NCBI GenBank assembly: GCA_022843145.1 | Contig: JALHOF010000011.1 | Coordinates: 62,001 to 126,000, forward strand | Reading direction: 5' to 3' | Length of the DNA stretch: 64,000 nt | Source of the DNA: Hyphomicrobium sp. | Lineage (GTDB): Bacteria > Pseudomonadota > Alphaproteobacteria > Rhizobiales > Hyphomicrobiaceae | Shown here: positions 1 through 7,334 of the stretch, in pieces | How the letters are laid out: every line of letters begins with the position of its first letter | Position numbering within the stretch: the first letter of the stretch is position 1 | Made by a program: the position numbers and the translations under genes | Notes under the pieces: generated by a model | Databases searched by the model: none | The model's input: the letters and a program-made list of their open reading frames with translations, nothing else | Told to the model about the DNA's origin: nothing

Positions 1-1078
1 CCGCACCGAGCTTGCCCGTCGCCAGCGCCCGCACTGTCACGGTCATGGTCTGCGTCCCGGCATTGCCCCCCATCGACGCGACGACCGGCATCAGTACGGC
101 GAGCGACACCATCTGCTCGATCGTGGCGTCGAACTGCTGGATGACGAGCGAGCCGAGCATAGCGGTGCCAAGATTGATGACGAGCCAAGGAATCCGGCTC
201 CGCACCGTTTCCAGCACACTGTCGGCCAAGCTCTCGTCGCCGACGCCCGCGAGCTTCTTCATGTCCTCTTCGGCTTCTTCCTGGATGACGTCGACCACGT
301 CGTCGACGGTCACCACGCCGACGAGCCGCTTGTCGGCGTCCACGACCGGAGCCGACATCAGGCCATAGCGCTCGAACTGGCGGGCCACGCCCTCCTGATC
401 GGTGCTCGCGAGAACGACGTGTCGGTCCTCGTTCATGATCTTTTCGACGAGGACGTTTCGTTGCGCCCGCAGCAGGCGGGACAGCTCGACGCTGCCGAGC
501 ACACGGAACGTCGGATCGACGACGAAAATCTCGGTGAATTGATCCGGCAGATCGTCGCTCTCGCGCATGTGGTCGATGACCTGCCCCACCGTCCAGAACG
601 GGGCGACCGCGACGAAATCCGACTGCATCAGACGTCCGGCCGTATCCTCGGGGTACTCGAGGTTGCGTTCCAGCGCCTGACGGTCGGAGGTGGGGAGCTG
701 ATCGAGGATCTCCTTCCGGTCGACGGCATCCAAGCTCTCGATCAGGTAGGCGGCGTCGTCGGTATCGAGTTCGATGGCGGCACGAGCCAGAAAATCGTTC
801 GGCAACGCCTCGGTCAACTGGTCGCGAACGGTCTCGTCGAGTGCGGACAAAACCTCGAAATCGAACGCCGGACCCAGCGCCAGAATGAGACCGACGCGAT
901 CATCGGGCGCGAGGAGTTCGATCACGTCCGCCATATCAGGAACGAGCAGTTCACCCGCCAACGCGCGAACCCGCTCCGCGTCCCCGCTGCGCAACGCCTC
1001 ACTCAGGCGCGGGACGAGTTCGCCGGCCTCGGGAAATTCGCTATCGGCGTTGTCGGGATGGACGTTTTCCGCGGACAC
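1..1078 (-). CDS. mgtE: Magnesium transporter MgtE, C-terminus cut by window edge
   Basis: Inner-membrane Mg2+ channel gated by cytoplasmic Mg2+. About 359 codons are present. The order is an acidic helical N domain (roughly residues 15-130), a CBS pair (about 135-255, with segments such as RQFERYGLMSAPVVD), then the first membrane helices. The family signature GGNAGTQ is visible at about residues 337-343 and is followed by TVRALATG. Family members are about 450-470 residues, so most of the membrane domain lies outside the window. I chose GTG at 1078 because GGAG lies five bases upstream; GTG at 1144 is a longer alternative without a good ribosome site, and an in-frame stop lies above that. 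The gene is divergent from the deacetylase gene at 1367. The 288 bases between them hold the promoters of both, but I cannot place them. Confidence 0.88.
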   Translation of the reverse strand, partial: MSAENVHPDNADSEFPEAGELVPRLSEALRSGDAERVRALAGELLVPDMADVIELLAPDDRVGLILALGPAFDFEVLSALDETVRDQLTEALPNDFLARAAIELDTDDAAYLIESLDAVDRKEILDQLPTSDRQALERNLEYPEDTAGRLMQSDFVAVAPFWTVGQVIDHMRESDDLPDQFTEIFVVDPTFRVLGSVELSRLLRAQRNVLVEKIMNEDRHVVLASTDQEGVARQFERYGLMSAPVVDADKRLVGVVTVDDVVDVIQEEAEEDMKKLAGVGDESLADSVLETVRSRIPWLVINLGTAMLGSLVIQQFDATIEQMVSLAVLMPVVASMGGNAGTQTMTVTVRALATGKLGA

Positions 1079-1366
1079 ATCAGCTCCGGAGTTCGAGACG
1101 GTTACCGCGACTTCGGCGGCGCATTCGCGAGCGGGATAGCACACGAATCCGTATGGTCGATCGATACCTTATGCGCCTCCGCGGCAACATTCGGTGCCGT
1201 AATGCCACATCGTCGGTTTCATACGCGCTTCGCCGCCATTTGGTCGGAAACACCGTATCGGGTATAACCCGACTGCTTCGCGCACCCACAGCTCCCGGTG
1301 CGCTGACACGCGGGCGCGTAAGTATGCGTGCGAGCCCAGATTGTGGAGCGTGGGGACCACCTCGCG

Positions 1367-2575
1367 ATGCGCGCGATGAAATTATTCAGCTCGAGACGGA
1401 CGCTTGCGGCCGTAATCGCCGCCTCTGCGGTTGTCTACGTCGCTCAGTCGCGGGACGCCACGGTACAGGCGCAGCAGGCCCAAGCCGCGCCGCCTCAGTC
1501 CGCGACAGCCGGACCCTCAGCCGCTGCGCCGGCCCCTAGCCGGCCTGCGCGATCTGATTCGTGCGCTGGCCGCACCGACGTCATCGGCGTTTCGCGCGTC
1601 GTCGAGATCAATACGGCGGGCGGACAGCTGTTCGGACAGCAGCAGTACAAGGACAACGATTTCCTGGCCGACGGCGAGGTCGTGCTCACGTTCGACGACG
1701 GCCCGTTGCGCCGCTATACCGTGCCGGTCCTGCAAGCGCTCGACGCTCATTGCACCAAAGCGACGTTCTTCGTTGTTGGCAGGATGGCCATCGCCGACCC
1801 GGAGCTGGTCCGCGAAACCGCCCGGCGTGGCCACACGATCGGGACCCATACGTGGTCGCATCGCAACCAGCGGACGCTGGGCCAGAGTGCGGCCAGAGGC
1901 GAGGTCGAACTCGCTATTTCGTCGGTGCGTAAAACGGCGGGCCAGCCGACCGCCCCGTTCTTCCGCTTTCCCTATCTCGCCGATAGCCGATACATGACCC
2001 AGCATCTGCGGTCGCGAGATACGGGCATCTTCTCGATCGACGTGGACAGCCGCGACTTTCGCACCAAGAACCCGGCCGACGTGCAGCGCACGATCCTCAA
2101 CCAGCTTGCGCAGCGCCGGAAGGGCATCCTGCTGTTCCATGATATTCAGCCATCGACCGCGGGCGCGCTCAACGCCCTGCTGGTCGAGCTGAAGACGCGC
2201 GGCTTCAAGGTCGTCCACATGATCAGCAAGACGCCGGCGACGACGTTGCCGGAGTACGACGCGATCGCCGAACAGGAACTGCAGCGGAAGCAACTTGCCG
2301 CCGCGAGGTCTCCGCTGGCCAACCGCGCGATCGTCTGGCCCGTCGCAGCGGGCGAGGCGGCAGCACCAGAGCCGGCACGAACATCGGCTCCCGTCGCCGC
2401 CAGGTCGCCAGCGTCGCTCGGACCCTCGTCGGCGCCAGCCGCCGCTCCGATCGCCACTCAACCGGCCGCCGCACTCGCCGCCCCGGTTCAGCCCGAACCT
2501 CCTTCAGCTCCGCCGCGCAGGCGCTGGATCACTGACGAGGATCAGAGTTGGCAGTCCCGCGTTTTCCAGAACTAA
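1367..2575 (+). CDS. Secreted divergent polysaccharide deacetylase (NodB-like), copy 1
   Basis: Predicted exported carbohydrate esterase 4 family enzyme of 402 residues. An N-terminal signal sequence (about 1-35, RRTLAAVIAASAVVYVA) is followed by a Pro/Ala-rich linker. The NodB domain has TFDDGP at 108-113 (catalytic and metal Asp), HTWSH at 161-165 (metal His pair), RFPY at 200-203 and LLFHDI at 255-260. From about residue 300 the chain is a Pro/Ala/Ser-rich tail, probably disordered. Substrate cannot be told: peptidoglycan or an exopolysaccharide is possible. ATG at 1367 is preferred over GTG at 1328 because it fits the signal peptide; ATG at 1376 is also possible. The next gene is a paralogue with the same layout, so this looks like a tandem duplication. 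Confidence 0.8.
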   Translation: MRAMKLFSSRRTLAAVIAASAVVYVAQSRDATVQAQQAQAAPPQSATAGPSAAAPAPSRPARSDSCAGRTDVIGVSRVVEINTAGGQLFGQQQYKDNDFLADGEVVLTFDDGPLRRYTVPVLQALDAHCTKATFFVVGRMAIADPELVRETARRGHTIGTHTWSHRNQRTLGQSAARGEVELAISSVRKTAGQPTAPFFRFPYLADSRYMTQHLRSRDTGIFSIDVDSRDFRTKNPADVQRTILNQLAQRRKGILLFHDIQPSTAGALNALLVELKTRGFKVVHMISKTPATTLPEYDAIAEQELQRKQLAAARSPLANRAIVWPVAAGEAAAPEPARTSAPVAARSPASLGPSSAPAAAPIATQPAAALAAPVQPEPPSAPPRRRWITDEDQSWQSRVFQN

Positions 2576-2703
2576 GCTGAACAAACGGGCGCTGAACGGC
2601 CACGCCGTGCGTCCAAACGACCGCGCGGAACCGATCACCGGTTGCCGCACCCTTTGAATTCGACGAATGTGCGCGAACATTCGATGAATCAAGGGATTGA
2701 ACC

Positions 2704-3906
2704 ATGCGCACGCCCGTCCGATCGTTCACCGCGGCCATCCTGGGCGTGTTCGCGCTCTGCGTTGTTCCGGCCGTGGCGTCGGCAAATTCCGGTTGCGGGG
2801 CGCCGACGTCCAATCTCGGTGTGTCACGGATCGTCGAAATCGATACGTCGGGCGGCCCTCTGTTCGGCGACATCACCAAATTCGCCAAGGAAGAGCGGTT
2901 TCTGGCGCCGCGGGAAGTCGTGCTGACATTCGACGACGGTCCGATGCCGTGGATCACCAAGTCTATCCTCGACACCCTCGATCGCTATTGCGCCAAGGCG
3001 ACGTTCTTCTCGGTTGGCCGCATGGCGCTTGCCTATCCCGCGACCGTGCGCGACGTCCTCGCACGTGGCCATACGCTCGGTGGACACACGCACACTCATC
3101 CGCTCAACATCGCGCGTCTCAAATCCGAGCGCTCCATAGACGAGATCGAGCGCGGGTTCGCCGCAATCGCGCTTGCCGCCGGCCAGCCGATCGCACCCTT
3201 CTTCCGCTTCCCCGGTCTGTCCGACAGCCCCGGCCTGCTCGATCACTTACAGAAGCGCGGCATCGCATCGTTCACGGTCGACGTCGTGTCGGACGACAGC
3301 TTCATCAACGACGCCGGGCGTCTGGCGCGCCAAACATTGGCGCGGATCGAAGCCAAGCAAGGCGGCATCGTTCTTTTCCACGACATCAAGGCGTCGACGG
3401 CCAAGGCGCTCCCGGTGATCCTCGGTGAGTTGCGCGCGCGTGGCTACAAAATCGTCCACATGCGGCCCAAGGCGGCGCTTGTTCCAGTTGCGCACTATGA
3501 GGCTGAACTCCTGCCGCGACTGGCCAAGACCCAGCCGCGCACGGATGGCAAGTCGGCATTGATGCCATTCTTTGGAACGACGGGACCGCGCAGCGCGAAT
3601 GGACCAGGCACGTCTGACGAGGCTTCCGTCGCCACACCGACACCAGCGCCGATGTCGAAAGGCGGGGCGCAATCGGACGCGCTCATAACGGCGGCGGCAG
3701 CGGGGTCCGCGGTGACCGTGATCGCACCAGCCCCCCGCCAGCGGCTGGCATCCGTTGCCTCCGCCGCAAAGCCGCAACTGTCATCGACGAAGCCGGGCGT
3801 TCGCAAGGTGAGGCGCGGCACGATAGGTACCGCCGAAACGGGTGCAGCCGTGGGTGGCTGGGCGACCGAAGTTCGTCCGACACGGCTGCGGCCGGCGACG
3901 AACTGA
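2704..3906 (+). CDS. Secreted polysaccharide deacetylase (NodB-like), copy 2
   Basis: 400 residues, paralogous to the gene just upstream. A cleavable signal peptide ends near VASA (about residue 27). The NodB domain has TFDDGP at 75-80, HTHTH at 128-132, RFPG at 168-171 and LFHDI at 224-228, so the metal and catalytic residues are intact. The two proteins also share the segment before the domain (GVSRIVEIDTSGGPLFG here, GVSRVVEINTAGGQLFG in copy 1). The C-terminal 100 residues are Ala/Pro/Thr-rich and diverged. AAGGG lies about nine bases before the ATG. A 128-base gap separates it from copy 1, and a terminator follows the stop. Likely an envelope or exported-glycan deacetylase; the substrate is not deducible. 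Confidence 0.82.
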   Translation: MRTPVRSFTAAILGVFALCVVPAVASANSGCGAPTSNLGVSRIVEIDTSGGPLFGDITKFAKEERFLAPREVVLTFDDGPMPWITKSILDTLDRYCAKATFFSVGRMALAYPATVRDVLARGHTLGGHTHTHPLNIARLKSERSIDEIERGFAAIALAAGQPIAPFFRFPGLSDSPGLLDHLQKRGIASFTVDVVSDDSFINDAGRLARQTLARIEAKQGGIVLFHDIKASTAKALPVILGELRARGYKIVHMRPKAALVPVAHYEAELLPRLAKTQPRTDGKSALMPFFGTTGPRSANGPGTSDEASVATPTPAPMSKGGAQSDALITAAAAGSAVTVIAPAPRQRLASVASAAKPQLSSTKPGVRKVRRGTIGTAETGAAVGGWATEVRPTRLRPATN

Positions 3907-3939
3907 TCGGGCAGCGGCGCTTTCTCTCCGGAAACAAAG

Positions 3940-3963
3940 AAGGCGGGCACTTGAGCCCGCCTT
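3940..3963 (+). terminator. Intrinsic terminator after deacetylase copy 2
   Basis: Perfect nine-base stem AAGGCGGGC / GCCCGCCTT with a six-base loop, followed by GTCTTCG, about 34 bases after the stop codon. The stem may also act for the minus-strand tRNA-Leu that ends at 4007. Confidence 0.7.
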
Positions 3964-4006
3964 GTCTTCGACCAGCCCGCGGAGAACGGGTGGTTCGTCG
4001 GAGTAA

Positions 4007-4091
4007 TGGTGCGGTCGAGAAGACTCGAACTTCCACGCCTTGCGGCGCTACCACCTCAAGGTAGTGCGTCTACCAATTCCGCCACGACCGC
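4007..4091 (-). tRNA. tRNA-Leu(GAG), CCA encoded
   Basis: Complete class II tRNA of 85 bases read on the minus strand. The acceptor stem is GCGGTCG/CGACCGC with discriminator A and an encoded CCA at 4007-4009. The anticodon stem CTACC/GGTAG encloses the loop TTGAGGT, giving anticodon GAG (Leu codons CUC/CUU). The variable arm CGCCGCAAGGCG and the T-loop TTCGAGT are present. Confidence 0.95.
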
Positions 4092-4312
4092 AACGTCTCC
4101 GGCGAATATGCCCGCTCATATAGCGGACCCGGTGGCCGCGAACAAGCGCAACCGCCAAGGCCGATCGAACTAACAGAGCCCTCCGCCGAAGGCAAGCGGA
4201 ACCCCTGCGACACGTGGCGAGCAGCATCGGCGGAATACTCGCATCGGGGCCCACGACGCCTTATCTTGCGGGAATGTCCCTGTTCGACGCACGCGCTCCG
4301 AGGTTGTCCGCC

Positions 4313-4999
4313 ATGTCACGTCTCTCCTCTGCAGGGACTGTAGCGTGGGCGGTGAGCCGTGGATTGGTCCCCTACCCGCAGGCGGTGGCGCTGATGGAAG
4401 CGCGCGCGGCTGAGATCGCCAGTGGTGATTCGAGCGAGCTCGTCTGGCTCGTCGAACATCCGCCGCTCTATACGGCCGGGCCCGGCGCACGGCGCGAAGA
4501 CCTGTTGGACCCGGACCGCTTCGAAGTTCATCAAACCCGGCGCGGCGGCCAGCTCACCTATCACGGACCTGGACAGCGCGTGGCCTACGTCATGCTCGAC
4601 GTCGGCGCGCGGGGCCGCGATGTCCGCGCCTTCGTCTCCGCGCTCGAGATGTGGGTCATCGCAACGCTCGCCGGCTTCGGCGTCCGCGGCGAGACGCGTG
4701 CCGGAAGGGTCGGCGTATGGGTGGCGCGGGACGAAACGGGGCGAGAGGACAAGATCGCGGCCATCGGCGTCCGCCTGACCAAGTGGATCAGTCTTCATGG
4801 AATCTCGATCAACGTCGCCCCCGACCTGGCGCACTATGCGGGGATCGTCCCGTGCGGGATCAGCGAGCATGGCGTGACTAGCCTCGCCGATCTCGGCAGG
4901 GACATGACGATGGAAGCTGTGGATAAAGAGCTTCGGTCCGCTTTCGAGCAAATTTTTGGCGCGACCGCCGACAGCCGCTGCCCAATCACCGACCGCTGA
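4313..4999 (+). CDS. lipB: Octanoyl-[acyl carrier protein]:protein N-octanoyltransferase
   Basis: First enzyme of lipoate assembly: moves octanoate from ACP to the lipoyl domains of 2-oxoacid dehydrogenases and GcvH in the cytoplasm. 228 residues. Family blocks are [10 protein letters not shown] (47-56), [13 protein letters not shown] (76-88), the catalytic lysine in [10 protein letters not shown] (Lys147) and the catalytic cysteine in GIVPCGI (Cys181), so the Lys/Cys pair is intact. ATG at 4313 is preferred because GAGG lies nine bases upstream and the protein then begins close to the usual family start; in-frame starts at 4274 and 4214 would add 13 or 33 residues. It is divergent from tRNA-Leu, with a gap of about 220 bases that holds no other gene. 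Confidence 0.93.
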   Translation: MSRLSSAGTVAWAVSRGLVPYPQAVALMEARAAEIASGDSSELVWLVEHPPLYTAGPGARREDLLDPDRFEVHQTRRGGQLTYHGPGQRVAYVMLDVGARGRDVRAFVSALEMWVIATLAGFGVRGETRAGRVGVWVARDETGREDKIAAIGVRLTKWISLHGISINVAPDLAHYAGIVPCGISEHGVTSLADLGRDMTMEAVDKELRSAFEQIFGATADSRCPITDR

Positions 5000-5078
5000 C
5001 GCGGCAACGTTGAACGCAACCGCGAATCGATGCGCGGGAGTTGTGGCCCGGATTTCCGATGCCTGCGGCGAAATAAAG

Positions 5079-5110
5079 AGGCACCCGATCCTGTTCGGAT
5101 CGAGTGCCCT
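5079..5110 (-). terminator. Intrinsic terminator for the secreted protein gene at 5140
   Basis: On the minus strand a stem with outer arm GGCAC/GTGCC and inner arm CGATCC/GGATCG, closed by a five-base loop, is followed by CTCTTTATTTC. It lies about 30 bases past the stop codon at 5140. One A/C mismatch separates the two arms. Confidence 0.65.
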
Positions 5111-5139
5111 GAAACACCGCCATCATGCCGCGGCTGGCT

Positions 5140-5484
5140 CTACCGCTTTTCGGGCTCCGAGGGCTGGCCCGCCGCGCCGGAACTCGGCTCGGAGGGCGCG
5201 TCTGGCCCGTCGTAGTAGAGATAGCCTTCCTCAATCGAAACGACTTCCGTGCCTTCCAGCTCGTACTCGTCGCTCTCGCTGTCGTTGAGGCGGATGACAC
5301 AGCCCTTCTGACAAACCTCTTTAAGTTCCTGAGAAGGTTGCAGGATATGATCCTGCTTCGCCTCTCCCTCGATCACCGTGAGTTTCATCTCCCGGGTATC
5401 GCGGTTGGTAACCGAGACCGCTTGCGCGGTCGAGGTCCACAGAAGGGCTGCCGACACACAAGCCGCAGAGATCACTCTCAACAT
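5140..5484 (-). CDS. Small secreted protein of unknown function
   Basis: 114 residues from the ATG at 5484, which has GAGGAGC eight bases upstream; the open frame extends to 5511 but that start is weaker. A clear signal peptide (LRVISAACVSAALLWTSTAQA, cleaved after AQA, about residue 22) predicts export. The mature part is acidic and contains a pair of cysteines in EVCQKGCVIRLN that could form a disulfide, a segment DSESDEYELEG, and a Pro/Ser/Gly-rich C-terminus. I do not recognise a named family. The 28-codon gene at 5518 lies just upstream on the same strand, 33 bases away, so the two could share a transcript. Confidence 0.7.
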   Translation of the reverse strand: MLRVISAACVSAALLWTSTAQAVSVTNRDTREMKLTVIEGEAKQDHILQPSQELKEVCQKGCVIRLNDSESDEYELEGTEVVSIEEGYLYYDGPDAPSEPSSGAAGQPSEPEKR

Positions 5485-5517
5485 CGCGGCTGCTCCTCGG
5501 CGTGATGGCAAAACTGA

Positions 5518-5604
5518 TTACTTCTTCTTCTTCGCGGCCGGCTTCTTCGCCGGGGCCTTCGCTGCGGGCTTCTTGGCAGCGGTCTTCTTTGCAGGTGCCT
5601 TCAT
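5518..5604 (-). CDS. 28-residue Lys/Ala/Pro-rich histone-H1-like miniprotein
   Basis: A very short open frame of 28 codons. It starts ATG AAG GCA CCT and is built from repeats of AAKKPA and APAKK, ending KPAAKKKK then TAA. About 12 of 28 residues are lysine and there are no acidic residues. A strong ribosome site GGAAGGA lies nine bases before the ATG, which is the main evidence that it is translated. The composition resembles the C-terminal tails of bacterial histone-H1-like and AlgP-like DNA-binding proteins, so nucleic-acid binding is a reasonable inference, but the peptide has no folded domain. It sits between the secreted protein gene downstream and a divergent lysR gene. Confidence 0.6.
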   Translation of the reverse strand: MKAPAKKTAAKKPAAKAPAKKPAAKKKK

Positions 5605-5781
5605 GGTGCTTGGTCCTTCCATTGGTAGCCCGGTGGATCCGAGCCGTTATGAACCCGACTCGATCGGGTCGCGGAGAATTTGGGGAGATTCAAGCCGGTC
5701 CACAAACGGAATTTTCCGGTGACTACTATCGGAGTTTTCGATAGATAGCCAAATCACACGTCGAGCGTACCGGGTGGCTGC

Positions 5782-6630
5782 ATGGATATCAATCTCGCAC
5801 GCACGTTCCTGATGGTTGCGGAAACCGGCAGTTTTATTGATGCCGCGCGCAAAATGAACATCACCCAGTCGACGGTTTCAGCCCGCATCAAGGGGCTCGA
5901 AGACATCCTCGGGCGGCCGCTCTTCGAGCGCTCAAAATCCGGTGCGGAACTTACGAGTTCGGGCAATCAGTTCCAGAAACATGCCCTCGCGCTGGTTCGA
6001 GTCTGGCAACACGCCCAACTCGAGATCAACTTATCGGCCATGCATCGCGACCATCTTTCGGTCGGCGCACCGTCGAGTTTGTGGGACGGATACCTGCTCA
6101 AGTGGGTCGCGTGGATGCGCCAGAACATCCCCGACATTTCGGTTTCGGCGAGCGCGGGGCTGTCCTCGGTGCTGACCCAGAGACTGATCGAAGGCACGCT
6201 CGACCTCGCGCTGATGTACCGCCCGGCGCAGCCTCCGGGATTGATGATCGAGCACCTCTTCGACGAGGAGTTCGTGCTCGTGACCAGCGCCAGGTCGACG
6301 CCGCGGCGCGGCGCCGGCGACTATGTGTTCATCGACTGGGGGACGGATTTCCAGGAAGACCATGCCGCCGAGTATCCAGAACTGACCAATCCCGGTCTCA
6401 ATCTCGATCTCGGCGCGATCGGGATCGACTATCTCCTGCAGAACGCCGCGTCGGCTTATTTTCCAATGCGGGTGGTCAAGAACCACATCGCGCGCGGCCG
6501 CCTGAAGCAGCCGAAGCGCGCCCGCAAGTTCATCTATCCGGTGTTCATGGTCTATCCGGAAGCCCGCGACGAGGAAGCCTACGCGCCGATCCTCGAAGGG
6601 CTGCGGCGGGAGACGGCCAAGCTCGGCTGA
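5782..6630 (+). CDS. LysR-family transcriptional regulator
   Basis: 282 residues. The N-terminal winged helix-turn-helix (about 1-60) reads ARTFLMVAETGSFIDAARKM, then ITQSTVSARIKGLEDILG and PLFERSK, the standard LysR DNA-binding pattern. A linker helix and a periplasmic-binding-like effector domain (about 90-280) follow. The effector is unknown. LysR proteins commonly control a divergent neighbour, which here is the 28-codon basic gene and the secreted protein gene on the minus strand; the 177-base gap between them is the likely operator. The gene converges on the DUF805 gene 33 bases downstream. Confidence 0.9.
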   Translation: MDINLARTFLMVAETGSFIDAARKMNITQSTVSARIKGLEDILGRPLFERSKSGAELTSSGNQFQKHALALVRVWQHAQLEINLSAMHRDHLSVGAPSSLWDGYLLKWVAWMRQNIPDISVSASAGLSSVLTQRLIEGTLDLALMYRPAQPPGLMIEHLFDEEFVLVTSARSTPRRGAGDYVFIDWGTDFQEDHAAEYPELTNPGLNLDLGAIGIDYLLQNAASAYFPMRVVKNHIARGRLKQPKRARKFIYPVFMVYPEARDEEAYAPILEGLRRETAKLG

Positions 6631-6663
6631 CCACCGAAGATCGTCGCGAGGTCGTCCGCCCCG

Positions 6664-7185
6664 TCAGCCCGCAGGCTGCGCATCGAGCGAGGTCAACGCG
6701 GCAGAGGTATCGGGGAGCGAGAACCCGCGGGCATCGGGTTCGGCGCCATAGCGGTTGGGGCCAAGGTTGCCGCGCGCGACATGAAGCCAGATGAGCGCCG
6801 CAAGCACGGGGGCCGCAGACGCCGTGACATTGAGCCAGAATGCAACGTGCGCCGGGTTCTGGGCGTCAACTGCATTGAACCAAATCAACAGGCTTGCAGC
6901 GACGGCAATTGACCAGAAGATGAGGACCACGAGCGCCTTGGCAATCCACCACGCGCTATGATCGAGGTCGTGCAACCGCTTCGATACGCCGGCGGTAGCG
7001 ACCCAGACGCTGACGATCTTGAACGCCAGCGCGCCCGGCCCCGTGAATGCCGCGCCGGTGGACAGAATAAAGACGAGCGCCGCGACATCGGCTGCAATCA
7101 GCAGCAACGCGACCGCGAGAAGGCCTGACCGGCTGGCTCGGCCACGCGGGTCGAACAGGTCCTGGAAGGTCGGCAGGCTCGTCAT
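6664..7185 (-). CDS. DUF805 family inner-membrane protein
   Basis: 173 residues with four predicted membrane helices (about 21-43, 52-70, 83-105 and 115-137). The family signature is KRLHDLDHSAWW after the second helix; most DUF805 members carry a similar (R/K)RLHD..R/HSAWW block. The N-terminus FQDLFDPRGRASR is also typical of the family. The molecular role of DUF805 is unknown. ATG at 7185 has GAGGT six bases upstream; a longer frame to 7251 lacks such a site. A terminator shared in position with the pccA end lies just upstream. Confidence 0.78.
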   Translation of the reverse strand: MTSLPTFQDLFDPRGRASRSGLLAVALLLIAADVAALVFILSTGAAFTGPGALAFKIVSVWVATAGVSKRLHDLDHSAWWIAKALVVLIFWSIAVAASLLIWFNAVDAQNPAHVAFWLNVTASAAPVLAALIWLHVARGNLGPNRYGAEPDARGFSLPDTSAALTSLDAQPAG

Positions 7186-7253
7186 GACGTTACCTCGGCG
7201 TTCGGTTTCGCACCAACTTGCGCAGCAGCGGTTCACGAAGCGTTGCGCCAACT

Positions 7254-7277
7254 AAAAAGCCCGCCTTGCGGGCGGGC
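7254..7277 (-). terminator. Intrinsic terminator of pccA
   Basis: Perfect seven-base stem GCCCGCC/GGCGGGC with a five-base loop. On the minus strand it is followed by TTTTT. It lies about 60 bases past the pccA stop codon. Confidence 0.85.
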
Positions 7278-7334
7278 CTTTCGGTGAACTTGGTTGAGCG
7301 GGCGTTACCGGCTGCCAACGTCTGTGCTGTCCAC

